A stretch of DNA of 64,000 nt, taken from the NCBI RefSeq assembly GCF_905147365.1, contig NC_056428.1, forward strand, positions 14,166,001-14,230,000. The letters run 5' to 3'. This stretch comes from Aricia agestis (lineage: Eukaryota > Arthropoda > Insecta > Lepidoptera > Lycaenidae). The notes beneath the pieces were generated by a model. That model was not told the DNA's origin, made no database searches, and worked only from the letters and a program-made list of their open reading frames with translations. This document shows positions 23,201 through 29,028 of the stretch, one piece after another. A program made the translations under genes and the position numbers. How positions within the stretch are numbered: position 1 is the stretch's first letter; the number at the start of each line of letters is the position of its first letter.

Positions 23201-24348
23201 CACTTGCGAAATAACGTAAAATCTACGTAATAGTCGTTAAATTTTTTCCAATTTTAAATCGTTAATTTTGAAGAATGTTATTTTTAACTCTAGTCCCTAA
23301 CAGTATTTTTTGCGGCCCGTGACACCAAGACCAAAATATGTTCGTGGCCCGCATGAGAAAAGAGTTGGGGACCACTGCTGTACAGTCTCATGGTAGTGAT
23401 CACATGGAAATGCATTTTGCGAGCGTTAAAAAGCTGTTTGTACGAAAGACTTGAAGACCTATATTTTTAACATAGCAATTATTGTCTTGTAATATTATAG
23501 TTGAAAGAAATTCTGGCATTCCCTTACCGAAAATATACCTAGTGTATGTAACAATAGTTCACTTCAGAAGTGAAAGGTCGCTTTGCGGTCGGAAAAAAGG
23601 GGTTAGGTACAATCCTCCTTTAAAAGCCATAAAATTACTTTTCTCAGCACAGTTTCAACTAGAAATCGTCCCATATCGACACTTTCGTTGTTATTCCCAC
23701 GACTCGTGACAATAAGTCGCTAAGTTCTGCGCATTAAAAATCAATTTACCTCATAAAAGTGCGTACAGCTAACGGTGAACCGAATGTATCACACCTTTTG
23801 TGCGATTGTAAAGCAGAACGGATGATCCAGATTAAACTGTAATTTGTTATTACATTACTGTTAAGGAGATTGAGAAACGAGATGAACATTATTATTATGA
23901 ATTATTATACTTGACTGTTAGTTACGAAGAAATTAGCACACAAAATAGAGCCATGTCTACCTATACAGGTTGTAACAAAACAAAGTGATAATACAGGATG
24001 TGTCCCTATACACTATACAGTATACTCTTTATACTGTCCACTACGCTGCGAGATCCATCTAAAATCACAATCATCACTCACCCATTGAATCTTCTTTTCA
24101 GGATCCTGGGGATAGTATTCCTGATCTTCGGTTTTATCACTCTAGTGGGCTCCCTCATATACTGTGTGGTTTTATGCCGTGAAAACCCCTATCCTCGGTA
24201 CCCTGACGACCTGTACTGGCGGCACCACTGGTCCAAGACCATCGGACCCTCGGAGATCCACTACAGCAGTGAAAAGCCCTACCGGAAGTACGACAGAGAG
24301 AGCAACAAGGGATACTCCGATAGGGAAAGCAAGTTGAGCAGGTACTAG
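2115..24348 (+). CDS. uncharacterised two-helix membrane protein (five exons)
   Basis: I do not recognise this family. Five exons join in phase: 2115-2264, 10872-10993, 19355-19448, 20173-20327 and 24102-24348 (768 nt, 255 aa, stop TAG). Every junction is GT/AG. The ATG at 2115 has a good context (A at -3, G at +4), and an in-frame TGA at 2067-2069 rules out an earlier start. Residues 1-142 are hydrophilic and rich in Ser, Arg and Gly. Residues about 143-168 and 175-199 are two strongly hydrophobic helices joined by only six residues (EPLFVW), so a membrane hairpin with both ends on the same side is likely. The tail (about 200-255) is rich in Tyr, Ser and charged residues. No signal peptide or enzyme motif is visible. 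The exons are GC-richer than the repeat-filled introns. The splice chain is convincing; function is unknown. Confidence 0.82.
2288..2495. mobile_element. 208-bp MITE in intron 1
   Basis: Inverted ends AGGGTGAAGCCAAAC / GTTTGGCTTCACCCT, continuing inward as near-matching arms of about 60 bp. No coding capacity. Starts 24 bp after the exon 1 donor. No convincing target duplication. Confidence 0.8.
2805..4010 (+). pseudogene. jockey-like LINE ORF2 relic (reverse transcriptase, 3' part)
   Basis: Separate frames read as one decayed reverse transcriptase. 2808-3060 has SYRPISLLPILSKLLEKI and FGFRADHATVEQ. 3306-3701 has the catalytic block as DADDTAIL, then KYLGMHLDSRLTWKKHI. 3800-4009 has the usual carboxyl tail with a PWFIKN start. 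Frameshifts and stops separate the blocks. The normally aromatic first residue of the Y/F-A-D-D box is Asp here (codon 3339-3341). The 5' half is missing. Dead element in intron 1 of gene 1. Confidence 0.85.
4190..4380. mobile_element. 191-bp MITE
   Basis: Inverted ends GTGTCTAAACACACTAGG / CCTAGTGTGTTTAGACAC followed by matching GAAGTTACGCGGCGTAAATT arms. No coding capacity. Confidence 0.8.
4381..5244. other. intron sequence with LINE tail fragment
   Basis: No gene. About 4846-4990 resembles the tail fragment at 340-430 (both share TTATCTCCATACCAA and the AGTGGTTTAAGCG phrase). The rest is AT-rich with short chance frames. Confidence 0.45.
5245..5735 (+). repeat. interspersed repeat, copy 1 (about 490 bp)
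   Basis: Recurs inverted at 18722-19205. Shared marks include GGCGATTTCTAG / CTAGAGATCGCC ends, a CCCAGAGACAAGAG block and AACTATAACTGTGCAAAATT-type text. Probably a non-autonomous LINE or MITE; type not certain. Confidence 0.65.
5741..6009. mobile_element. 269-bp MITE (TAATATACCTAGCGGAATAG ends)
   Basis: Near-perfect inverted ends, TAATATACCTAGCGGAATAG and its complement, with the AGAGAAACAA continuation. A single-ended, inverted fragment of the same family lies at about 50905-50985. Confidence 0.8.
6576..6825. mobile_element. 250-bp MITE (ATGCCTGTTTTCACCAA ends)
   Basis: Inverted ends ATGCCTGTTTTCACCAA / TTGGTGAAAACAGGCAT with CTAACGCTAAGTG subterminal arms. Non-coding. Confidence 0.8.
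7060..7460. repeat. RTE-like LINE tail fragments
   Basis: Phrases such as GACTGGACCAATTTTGATGA and GTGGAGATTCGAGAATGGTT are typical of 3' tails of lepidopteran RTE-like elements. A separate ACCGACTTTCAAAA fragment follows at about 7421. No open frame. Confidence 0.55.
7814..7839 (+). repeat. (CAT)n microsatellite
   Basis: About nine perfect CAT units. In one frame it gives a run of histidines in a 65-codon open frame, which I regard as a by-product of the microsatellite. Confidence 0.9.
7915..9105 (+). repeat. LINE/SINE tail with tandem ~175-bp units
   Basis: The phrase GCGCTAATCTCAGGAACTAC (with variants) recurs at about 7957, 8254, 8421, 8595 and 8771, each followed by a TCAGTGTTAGATAG block and an AAACGGGGGAAATTA block. 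Spacing is close to 175 bp in the centre. Parts of the array end with a GCGAAGCCGCGCGG tail. A single-unit relative lies at 53220-53535. Most likely a non-autonomous RTE-like element that gained internal tandem copies. Confidence 0.75.
9427..9463 (-). promoter_or_regulatory. LTR core promoter (TATA plus initiator)
   Basis: On the - strand TATAAAA (9463-9457) lies about 34 nt upstream of the A of TCAGT (9431-9427), the arthropod initiator consensus. A second TCAGTT follows at once (9426-9421). Spacing is right for a start near 9429. Confidence 0.65.
9476..9488 (-). promoter_or_regulatory. heat-shock element 1 in LTR U3
   Basis: TTCCAGAAAGTTC: three alternating TTC/GAA units with exact 2-bp gaps, the canonical heat-shock-factor site. 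It lies 13 bp upstream of the LTR TATA box. Confidence 0.6.
9495..9616 (+). promoter_or_regulatory. cluster of GTAAACA repeats in LTR U3
   Basis: GTAAACA occurs at least five times in about 120 bp, with related ATAAACA and GTAAACG copies between. GTAAACA is the forkhead-factor core site. It may be functional or a simple slippage repeat. Confidence 0.45.
9520..9532 (-). promoter_or_regulatory. heat-shock element 2 in LTR U3
   Basis: GAACTTTCTAGGA: two perfect alternating units plus a third with one mismatch, at the correct 5-bp period. Confidence 0.5.
9620..9632 (-). promoter_or_regulatory. heat-shock element 3 in LTR U3
   Basis: TTCTAGAAAGTTC: three perfect alternating units with exact spacing, about 157 bp upstream of the LTR TATA box. 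Confidence 0.6.
9866..9925 (+). repeat. short tandem duplication
   Basis: CACACAAAGGAGCGTTC followed by GGATAGAA occurs twice in a row with one base difference. Confidence 0.7.
9928..10698 (-). mobile_element. TTAA-flanked MITE, copy B, with nested insertion
   Basis: Inverted second copy of the element at 1013-1493, again bounded by TTAA. It is longer than copy A only because another element (10300-10576) has inserted. Confidence 0.75.
10300..10576. mobile_element. 277-bp MITE nested in copy B
   Basis: Ends AAGGGCGTCGCC / GGCGACGCCCTT, with the host sequence GGGACA duplicated on both sides (10294-10299, 10577-10582). Copy A shows the empty site. Inside are G-run and C-run arms and a hairpin around AAAAGTATGAATTGTAG. 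Family not certain. Confidence 0.75.
10699..10871. other. intron 1 end before exon 2
   Basis: Short intron stretch ending in the pyrimidine-rich acceptor TTTTATTTTCAG. Nothing else seen. Confidence 0.5.
10872..10993 (+). CDS. gene 1 exon 2 (residues 51-90)
   Basis: Acceptor TTTTCAG|ACA and donor ATTAG|GTAGGA. Enters in phase 0 and leaves in phase 2. Codes for a basic run (SGRRRGDSGDE) followed by a Tyr-containing segment (VYVTSAAYRPPSEI). GC-rich compared with the flanking intron. Confidence 0.8.
11344..11700 (+). repeat. abundant lepidopteran interspersed repeat
   Basis: GGCCAAGTGCGAGTCGAATT at the start, GTATGGGAGCCCCCTTAA in the middle (twice) and GGGTACGGAACCCTAAAAA at the end. Related pieces lie at about 14295-14600 (inverted), 45165-45435, 53715-53780, 54430-54620 and 20862. 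Class unclear. Confidence 0.7.
11919..12133. mobile_element. 215-bp hAT MITE with 8-bp target duplication
   Basis: Ends CAGCCTTTTCCAAAGTGGG and (complement) CAGGGGCTCTCAAACTT, flanked by the perfect 8-bp repeat TTCTAATC (11911-11918, 12134-12141). Terminal CAG with 8-bp duplication is the hAT signature. Confidence 0.85.
12472..12632. mobile_element. 161-bp inverted-repeat element
   Basis: Arms AAGTTGATTCCTATGCAA / TTGCATAGGAATCAACTT near each end. Its right end runs straight into the next element. Confidence 0.7.
12627..12863. mobile_element. 237-bp MITE abutting the previous one
   Basis: Inverted ends GTACCATAGAGTAAACAT... / ...GTATACTCTAAGGATAGTAC with AGCAAGCTATAGAG arms. Shares the AGTACCA junction with the element to its left. 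Confidence 0.7.
12892..12938. repeat. 47-bp near-perfect hairpin
   Basis: Two 23-base arms around one central base, starting AAAACGAAAGAGGTAA, with a single T/G difference. Could be a tiny MITE or a cruciform-forming site. Confidence 0.75.
13030..13245 (-). mobile_element. tRNA-derived SINE (copy 1)
   Basis: On the - strand the head reads like a tRNA with internal polymerase III boxes (GTGGCTTAGTCGATTA as A box region, GGGTTCGAATCC as B box). The acceptor stem does not pair properly and unrelated sequence follows. A sister copy lies at 60000-60340. Confidence 0.75.
13246..13984. other. intron 2 sequence, mostly unassigned
   Basis: AT-rich, no gene. At about 13845 ATTATTATAAATGCGAAAAT begins a fragment of the same family as 52130-52180 (start of an RTE-like or SINE-like repeat). 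Confidence 0.4.
13985..14290. mobile_element. MITE with TTAACTTTAACC arms
   Basis: Left part GTAGCACCAGGGGCGTGG and right part with TTTTTAACTTTAACC form loose inverted arms. Relatives of about 140 bp occur three times in 47380-49270. This copy is larger, diverged, and carries extra sequence in the middle. Confidence 0.5.
14295..14600 (-). repeat. interspersed repeat with (CTGT)n
   Basis: Inverted copy of the GGGTTCCGTA repeat family. It contains a CTGT/CCGT microsatellite at about 14342-14430. Confidence 0.7.
14601..15654. other. intron 2 sequence, unassigned
   Basis: No gene or clear repeat recognised. Around 15440-15510 there are short phrases with GCTCACTTTGTAA repeated twice. Confidence 0.35.
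15655..15905 (+). repeat. RTE-like LINE tail
   Basis: CCACTGGACGGATCGGGCTG, GGCATGCAGGTAGATGTTAT and GCGAGCGAAACCGCGGGC are typical 3' tail text of insect RTE-like elements. No open frame. Confidence 0.65.
15906..17214. other. intron 2 sequence, unassigned
   Basis: No gene. AT-rich, without obvious inverted or tandem repeats that I could confirm by eye. Confidence 0.35.
17215..17365 (+). repeat. LINE tail fragment
   Basis: CTGTCCCGGTGAACTTCGTG followed by a CCGCTCAGCCGTTTTCAAG phrase, typical of RTE-type tails. A short related phrase is at 52848. Confidence 0.6.
17695..17754. repeat. 60-bp palindrome
   Basis: Centred on CCTAATTAGG, arms of 30 bases with a single T-T mismatch pair (17710/17739). 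Outer text TTATTATACGGTTCC. Probably a minimal inverted-repeat element or a cruciform-forming site. Confidence 0.85.
18037..18190. mobile_element. MITE (TAGACGATCAA ends), copy 1
   Basis: Inverted ends TAGACGATCA / TGATCGTCTA followed by AGTTTATTGTGCAATA-type arms. A relative at 31461-31595 shares the GATCAATTTTATTG ends and a GACAATAAGATCGAAAGG core. Confidence 0.75.
18722..19205 (-). repeat. interspersed repeat, copy 2 (inverted)
   Basis: Inverted partner of 5245-5735. It also carries an internal palindrome at about 18741-18803 (CGACCTTAATTTCAACGACA and its complement around AGGAGTAGTCCT). Confidence 0.65.
19206..19354. other. intron 2 end before exon 3
   Basis: Pyrimidine-rich stretch ending in the acceptor TTTTCACTTTTCAG. 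Nothing else seen. Confidence 0.5.
19355..19448 (+). CDS. gene 1 exon 3 (residues 91-122)
   Basis: Acceptor CTTTTCAG|TCG and donor AGAAAG|GTACCC. Phase 2 in, phase 0 out. Very Arg/Ser-rich (SRQSRAPRSVYSYRSGVAPS...), continuing the hydrophilic N-terminal domain. Confidence 0.78.
19771..19883. mobile_element. 113-bp MITE in intron 3
   Basis: Inverted ends GCGTTTGTGCAGTACACGG / CCGTGTAGTGCACAAACGC with AATTTT continuation. Non-coding. Confidence 0.8.
20005..20137. mobile_element. 133-bp MITE next to exon 4
   Basis: Ends AGGGCCTGTTTCACCA / GGTGAATCAGCCTC, with TTATCTGGCAGAT and GTGGATAGCCTATCC arms. Leaves only 35 bp before gene 1 exon 4. Confidence 0.75.
20173..20327 (+). CDS. gene 1 exon 4 (first membrane helix)
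   Basis: Acceptor ACTCCAG|GCT and donor TGTG|GTCAGT. Phase 0 in, phase 2 out. Codes for a short polar lead and the first hydrophobic helix (MCCLMLLLNLGLILVTLGFV...). The MITE at 20005-20137 ends only 35 bp before this exon, so the usable acceptor region is very short. Confidence 0.8.
20537..20660. mobile_element. palindromic MITE family, truncated copy
   Basis: Starts AGGGTTGATTCAGACCGCAA and runs through the central GATTTGACAGATTCGCAAGA block, then breaks off before its right end. Confidence 0.75.
21406..21560. mobile_element. palindromic MITE family, full copy
   Basis: Both ends present (AGGGTTGATTCAGACCGCAA and complement), arms of about 70 bp, central CAAGACGTCTGACG. First of four copies in a row. 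Confidence 0.85.
21571..21723. mobile_element. palindromic MITE family, second copy
   Basis: Starts GGTCAATTCAGACCGC and ends GCGGTCTGAATCAACCC. Only about 10 bp separate it from the previous copy. Confidence 0.8.
21726..21939. repeat. two tandem half-MITEs (~108 bp each)
   Basis: Two direct, almost identical copies of GGATTTGACAGATTTCAATT...GCGGTCTGAATCAACCCT (21726-21831 and 21832-21939). Each is the right half of the palindromic MITE. They look like tandem duplication, not two insertions. Confidence 0.8.
22007..23377. mobile_element. hAT MITE split by a LINE
   Basis: The left part (22007-22093, CCCGCCGGGACTTTATTTGT...) and right part (23204-23377, ending GTTGGGGACCACTG) match the uninterrupted copies at 58085-58566. 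A 1.1-kb LINE fills the gap. The GGGGACCACTG end fits a hAT element. Confidence 0.75.
22094..22992 (+). CDS. 5'-truncated non-LTR reverse transcriptase (CR1/jockey-like), open
   Basis: An uninterrupted frame covering the second half of a LINE ORF2. It starts inside the reverse transcriptase palm (ILGPLLFLIYVNNI), has the catalytic box intact as FADDT, then YLGLRMDRRLTWNNQI of the thumb, and runs to a stop after ...KHVIEHC. The 5' half is missing, as is normal for incomplete reverse transcription. The upstream codons of the open frame (from 21982) belong to the hAT MITE and are not part of the protein. The LINE body continues to about 23203, ending near an AATAAA-like signal. It cannot be active without its 5' part, but the open frame suggests a recent insertion. 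Confidence 0.85.
23378..24101. other. intron 4 end
   Basis: No gene. About 23972-24000 carries a single end (GTTGTAACAAAACAAAGTG) of the MITE family complete at 30488-30743. Confidence 0.45.
24102..24348 (+). CDS. gene 1 exon 5 (second membrane helix and tail)
   Basis: Acceptor CTTTTCAG|GAT. Begins by completing a split Trp codon, then codes for the second hydrophobic helix (ILGIVFLIFGFITLVGSLIY) and a Tyr/Asp/Arg-rich cytosolic-type tail ending ...KLSRY and TAG. Confidence 0.82.
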
Positions 24349-24640
24349 GTTAGGAACACGATATACCTGTTGAGGAACAAAGAACATGAGTGTCCTGTTC
24401 AAGGACATGGTTAACCTACTAAAAAACATAGTTTTCCTATTGAGGAACATGGTTAACCTGTTAAGGAACATGGGTGCTCTGTTTTAGCAACATGGCTTTT
24501 ATGTTTAAGGAACCAGTTTTCCTGTTAAAGAACACGTTGAAGGACATGGTTTTCCTGTTTTAGGAACACGATTTTCTGGTTAAGGAAAATTTTTATCCCT
24601 TTTAAATGTACTTGTACCTGTTTAGGAACATTATACTGTT
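24349..24640 (+). repeat. degenerate ~21-bp minisatellite after gene 1 stop
   Basis: Starting 10-15 bp after the TAG, variants of GTTAAGGAACATGGTTTTCC repeat about ten times. On the - strand the spacing keeps a frame open as a seven-residue repeat (MFLNRLT and variants), which I consider a side effect. It would lie in the gene 1 3' UTR. Confidence 0.75.
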
Positions 24641-25879
24641 TGGTACTTACTATATAGGTACTTTTATTTAGGTATATAATACGTGTATATATTGGTATAA
24701 TTTTAAAATGGCAGCTAGTACCTACACACTATTATAGTAAAGAAAATATCTGAAAATGCCTACAGATATGTCAGTATTTTTAAATAAGAAATCTGATTTT
24801 TTATCTTAGGAATCTTTTCACAATTGCTTTATAATTTCATTCGTAATACTAAGAAATTATGAGGAACGTTTTGAGTGCATTTTATGAGAAAGAGATAAAA
24901 TTATATCAAATATATATATTATTAAGGCTATAAGCCTTTCTAAATATTAATCTACTAATACAACATTAGCAGTTTTTTTTACTAAAACAGTACTTAATCC
25001 AAAAAATATACACAGCCCTCCTTTTTTCGTAATTTCGTTAAAATAACGAATATATTTTTTGTAAGGAATATCTTCAAAAGTTTGATCTGTTTTGTGTAAA
25101 TATAATTTTAGCAAAATAATTTATTATTATTCTGTAAAGAATACATACAGCTTTTCATTGCAATGTACAGATTATTAAGGTGTAATGTTTTTAAAGCAGA
25201 ATATTTAAGATCTGATTATTAATTAATGTAAAATAATTATCTAGTAGTTTCAAAAAGTATGTGTGTAATATCGATTATGGTACGATGGTCATGTATTTCT
25301 TTGGAAGAATTTGTATTCACGTATGCATCAACTATTTATACAGTGCAGTTATGATGTTGCTTTTAAGCATTGTATGAAATATGAAATATAGCACAAAGAT
25401 TTTGATGATAGGTATGAAATTTAACCAAGAACATTAAATTTTTCTTGGGTTAAAGAAAATGGCATCCTTATTAAAAATATATTATGTTAAGAAGTTCTTG
25501 CACTGTTTTGCATAAAAAGCTCTTTAAATGAGCTTATTACACATTGAGTAAGTATATTTAAAATTACCGATTTCGAACCGACTTGAAATAGCTGAAAATA
25601 CAGCTTGTATTGTAATACAAATATAAAAATAACATTTTGTAAATAATAGTATTAATAATAAGATTGTTATAAAATGCCATATTAAATGTATTCGATAAGT
25701 CGTAATAAGTATAACTTTACGAAACTTTTGGAAGAATATTTTTTCGATATTGCAATATATTATTAAGAATTTGTATGTAACACTGTTAGTAAACAAAATA
25801 AATATTTTAACAACAATATGCATTTTATATTACCCTGTATTATTTTAATTAAGTATATACGTTTCTACTGACAAAAAAG
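24641..25879. other. AT-rich 3' flank of gene 1
   Basis: No gene seen. AATAAA at 25797-25802 is one possible polyadenylation signal, but it is 1.45 kb past the stop; nearer weak variants exist. Confidence 0.4.
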
Positions 25880-25880
25880 A

Positions 25881-25943
25881 TTAGATGTCACACACACACA
25901 CACACACATGCGCCATGTGTGTGTGTGTGTGTGACATCTAATA
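25881..25943. repeat. (CA)n/(TG)n hairpin
   Basis: TTAGATGT followed by ten CA units, TG, a CGC loop, then CATG, TG units and ACATCTAA. Arms are nearly perfect complements, differing by one dinucleotide. Confidence 0.9.
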
Positions 25944-25953
25944 CTTTGGGAGT

Positions 25954-26026
25954 AAGGCTGCCTTCGTTTTAGTATAGAAGTCGCGCGTCTGCCGCACTAC
26001 TCGCGACTTAATGTGAAGGCAGCCTA
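25954..26026. mobile_element. short MITE in duplicated target, copy 1
   Basis: AAGGCTGCCTTC / GAAGGCAGCCTAA ends. Flanked by GGGAGT on the left and GCTGGCAAATGCG on the right, the same flanks as the next element. Confidence 0.65.
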
Positions 26027-26150
26027 AGCTGGCAAATGCGAGACGAGAGCGTTACAAAAAGTTTGACCAAGTGAGGCGAACGGACTACGGAGAGGTAGGT
26101 GAGTGCGCATATTTTTTCAAACTTCTGCACGCATGCTTGACTTGGGGAGT

Positions 26151-26330
26151 AAGGCTGCGTTTCCACCAGAGATGTGTTGCGAGGCATTCCTCGCGACACA
26201 TCTCTGGTGTTTAGATCCAATAGCATCGCCGCGCTGAGGGGTGTCATGGCAAGCTCACGTCAATGAAGCGATTCTATTGGTTCTCAAAAACACATTCCTC
26301 GCAACACATCTCTGGTGGAAACGCAGCCTT
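26151..26330. mobile_element. 180-bp MITE in duplicated target, copy 2
   Basis: Inverted ends AAGGCTGCGTTTCCACCAGA and complement, with GATGTGTTGCGAGG arms. Flanked by GGGGAGT and AGCTGGTAAATGTG. Confidence 0.8.
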
Positions 26331-26589
26331 AGCTGGTAAATGTGTGACGAGAACGTTACGAAAGTATGATCGACCGAGGCGAACGAAGCTCAAGAAATTT
26401 TACTTCAGTTGTGTGGTCTAAAGCACAATCGTTTTTTCTATTTGTCGGTTAATATAACACACTAATATTAATTGTACTATTATCTATTCTGTGCTTATAT
26501 GAAATCCTTCATATTAAAGTATCGACTATTCGTTGTCTCCTAGCAAACACATTTTCTTTATCGCTTCTTTATAGAATCGCCGATTAATG

Positions 26590-26945
26590 GCGCAGTTTCA
26601 TTGGTCGTTAACTCGTTCGATATACAGCATACGGGGAGTCCCCGCAGCCGAGATAACAACTAATGAAAGTTACAAGTCGATACGTGTTCGCACCGCCTGC
26701 GGAGATTGCCTGCATGCTTTATACCCACCGTGATATCGACCAATGAAATTTATCGGTCGATATAGCTTGCGGGACGCGAGTCAAATACATTTTCAATACA
26801 ATTTCGATTCGAAAGGAAAGACATACGGGCCCTATCGACTAATGAAAACAGTTCCCCGAAAGCGGGCCCTGTGGCATGCGTTTCAGAAATCTCCCGCATC
26901 CCGCATGCGGGATATCGACCAGTGAAAATGCGCCACAAGTTGTAT
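26590..26945. repeat. array of ATCGACCAATGAAA-like motifs
   Basis: The motif or its complement occurs near 26597 (inverted), 26656, 26733, 26835 and 26910, with spacing of about 75-100 bp and GC-richer text between. No gene. Confidence 0.6.
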
Positions 26946-27144
26946 GGAATTGACATAAACATTCGTCGACGATAATATGAAGTCGATTCGACTTATGTCA
27001 ATTACATACATTTTGATGGGCGATTTAATAAAGTAGCTATAAAGAAAACGTCTTGGCTAGGGGCTCAGGTCATCTACGCTTTCACGTCCACCTGGTCGTC
27101 TGCTGTTTATGCATAATGCAGCTGGTCAGCTTCGTCAGATACTA

Positions 27145-27545
27145 GAGTGTGTTTCATCGAATAGTTCCTGTGCCGTCATGTTGGCATTACTGTCTGTCAA
27201 TAACGTAAACATGCCAGACATGCTCTGCGAGTATTCATAAGTTTGACTGTGATTTCGTCAGAAAATCATGCCGAAAACATTAAAGAGTGATGAAAGAATG
27301 ATGGTGTTAAGAGTGAAAGTGTTTTGTGAACGTGACAAACGTAACGGGGGCCCAATAAATGTGAATAACTCAGGTTGCCGCCATTTCAGCTTAGTGAAAT
27401 AGGGTTACCAGCATCAGTTTCAGCATCAGCAACCTGAAATACAGTTAAACTTGTGAATACTCGCAGAGCGTGTCTACCGTGTTTATGTTATTAACAGACA
27501 GGAATGCCAACATGATGGCAAAGGAACTATTTGATTAAACGCACT
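27145..27545. mobile_element. 401-bp MITE
   Basis: Long inverted ends: AGTGTGTTTCATCGAATAGT and the complement-like right end ATTTGATTAAACGCACT, with GTCATGTTGGCATTACTGTC arms. A single-end fragment lies at about 28105-28153. Confidence 0.8.
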
Positions 27546-28104
27546 TCTAGTGACGAAAACTACATACATGCGTCATGCGAACGAAGTCGAGGGTAAAAGA
27601 TAGTACTTTCTTATATTATTATTATCAGGGCGAGCGAAGCGAGCCCTAGTATATCTCAAAACCTGTACATTTTGTGGTACACTTTACGGAAAAACTATCA
27701 CGCCTATTGATTTGTGCTTTAACATAGTAATTTTATTTACATGTAAATGTGTTATCATCAGTCAGTCAAGGTGTAACGATGCGAGCCCTCATAAAGCTCG
27801 GCTCTTAGCTAGTAAATGCGAAAGTGACTTTGTTTGTTTGTTACGACTTTACGCATAAAGTACTAAGCGGATCATCAAGAAAATTTCATAAGTACACGTT
27901 GTCTGGGGTATGGAGAAGGACATAGGGTACCTTTCATCCCGGGAAAAGAACGGTCCCAGGGGGATAGACGTTAACGCAGGCTAAGCCGCGGGCGAAAGTT
28001 AGAATTATATAAAATTAGGGAATTATTAAAGTATTTTGAGATAACATATTATTATCTCCCCTAATTTAAGGTAACACAGTAAAGATATTGAGGCAACACT
28101 AATT
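27546..28104. other. intergenic, LINE crumbs
   Basis: Contains short RTE-type tail text (AGGCTAAGCCGCGGGCGAA at about 27978) and a GGGCGAGCGAAGCGAGCCC palindrome (27629-27647). No gene. Confidence 0.45.
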
Positions 28105-28153
28105 TGCATTAGTGCCAACATGACGGCAAAGGAACTATTTGATGAAACGCACT
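28105..28153 (+). mobile_element. fragment of the 27145 MITE
   Basis: TGCCAACATGACGGCAAAGG...GATGAAACGCACT matches the right end of the 401-bp MITE. Confidence 0.7.
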
Positions 28154-28221
28154 ATAAATATTACCCAACAGAAAGTGTGCAGTCTGCAGAAAAATTTAAT
28201 GAAACGTATGAAAAAATTAAA

Positions 28222-28231
28222 TTTATTTATT
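28222..28231 (-). terminator. candidate polyadenylation signal of topoisomerase II
   Basis: Two overlapping AATAAA hexamers on the - strand, about 650 nt after the stop codon. No closer canonical hexamer was noticed, but cleavage site and usage are inferred. Confidence 0.35.
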
Positions 28232-28694
28232 TACAATTCTCATACTTATTTTAGTCGCGTGATAAAAATGGAATCAACAAATACATCAAACATACATTAA
28301 ATAACGCTAATTGACATTTTACATGGAATGAGAGAAAAAATAATATCGATAGACGATAAACAAAAGTCGTAAGAAACAAAGAAAAGTAAATTAATGTTAA
28401 AAGTTAAGTCATTGGAAAAGTAGAAAAAATGTATTATTTACAATGTCAGAAACACAAAAACATGAAAATGCCAACGTCACAATACAAAACTAAAAGGTAC
28501 TACGGTACGATACTCGCGTCTGAAAAACACACTTGTAAAAGAAACATACGAAAATATTTATCTGTCTGTAAATATTGTACAAAACGCGCGGTACTACTGC
28601 GCGCAGTAGTCTCGGGTTAGCCTCAGATCTGTCCTTCGCTGCTAATTCTGGAAAGCAAAAGATAGTATCGTTATTACAAAAGATAATAATCAGA

Positions 28695-28770
28695 CTACAG
28701 TCAACCGCACTAAGGGGACAAAACTAGTCTGACGTGACATGTCTGACGTGGTGTGAAGCGTCCATAGATA
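28695..28770 (+). mobile_element. SINE tail fragment
   Basis: GTGGTGTGAAGCGTCCATAG matches the tail of the SINE at 60000-60340. Lies within the inferred 3' UTR of topoisomerase II. Confidence 0.6.
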
Positions 28771-28875
28771 ATAATCATTCACGCAGCGCAGATATTCAAA
28801 CTTCCAAGTCTGCATTGTCTTGGCACGCTGTATGTAGTTTTTAGTAACGGAAGTATTAAATAAAGAAAATTACCT

Positions 28876-29028
28876 CTAATCCTCATCGGATCCGTCACTG
28901 AAGTGATAGTTGTTCTTGGCGCGGGGCCGCGTGGGCGCGCGCGGCGCCGGCACATCCGACAGCTCGGGCTCGCTCCCACTAGACACCTGCTTCTTGAGCT
29001 TCTTCTTCGGGTTAGCCTTCTTTTTCTC
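28876..29028 (-). CDS. Top2: Top2 exon 18 (C-terminus)
   Basis: EKKKANPKKKLKKQ to the acidic end HFSDGSDED and TAG. Acceptor GTTTCAG|GAG. Terminal acidic SDxxDED ends are common in animal topoisomerase II. Confidence 0.93.
   Translation of the reverse strand, partial: EKKKANPKKKLKKQVSSGSEPELSDVPAPRAPTRPRAKNNYHFSDGSDED

Noticed and set aside
24172..24471. 99-codon - strand frame with seven-residue repeats
   Set aside because: Overlaps gene 1 exon 5 antisense and the 21-bp minisatellite; repeat phase keeps it open.
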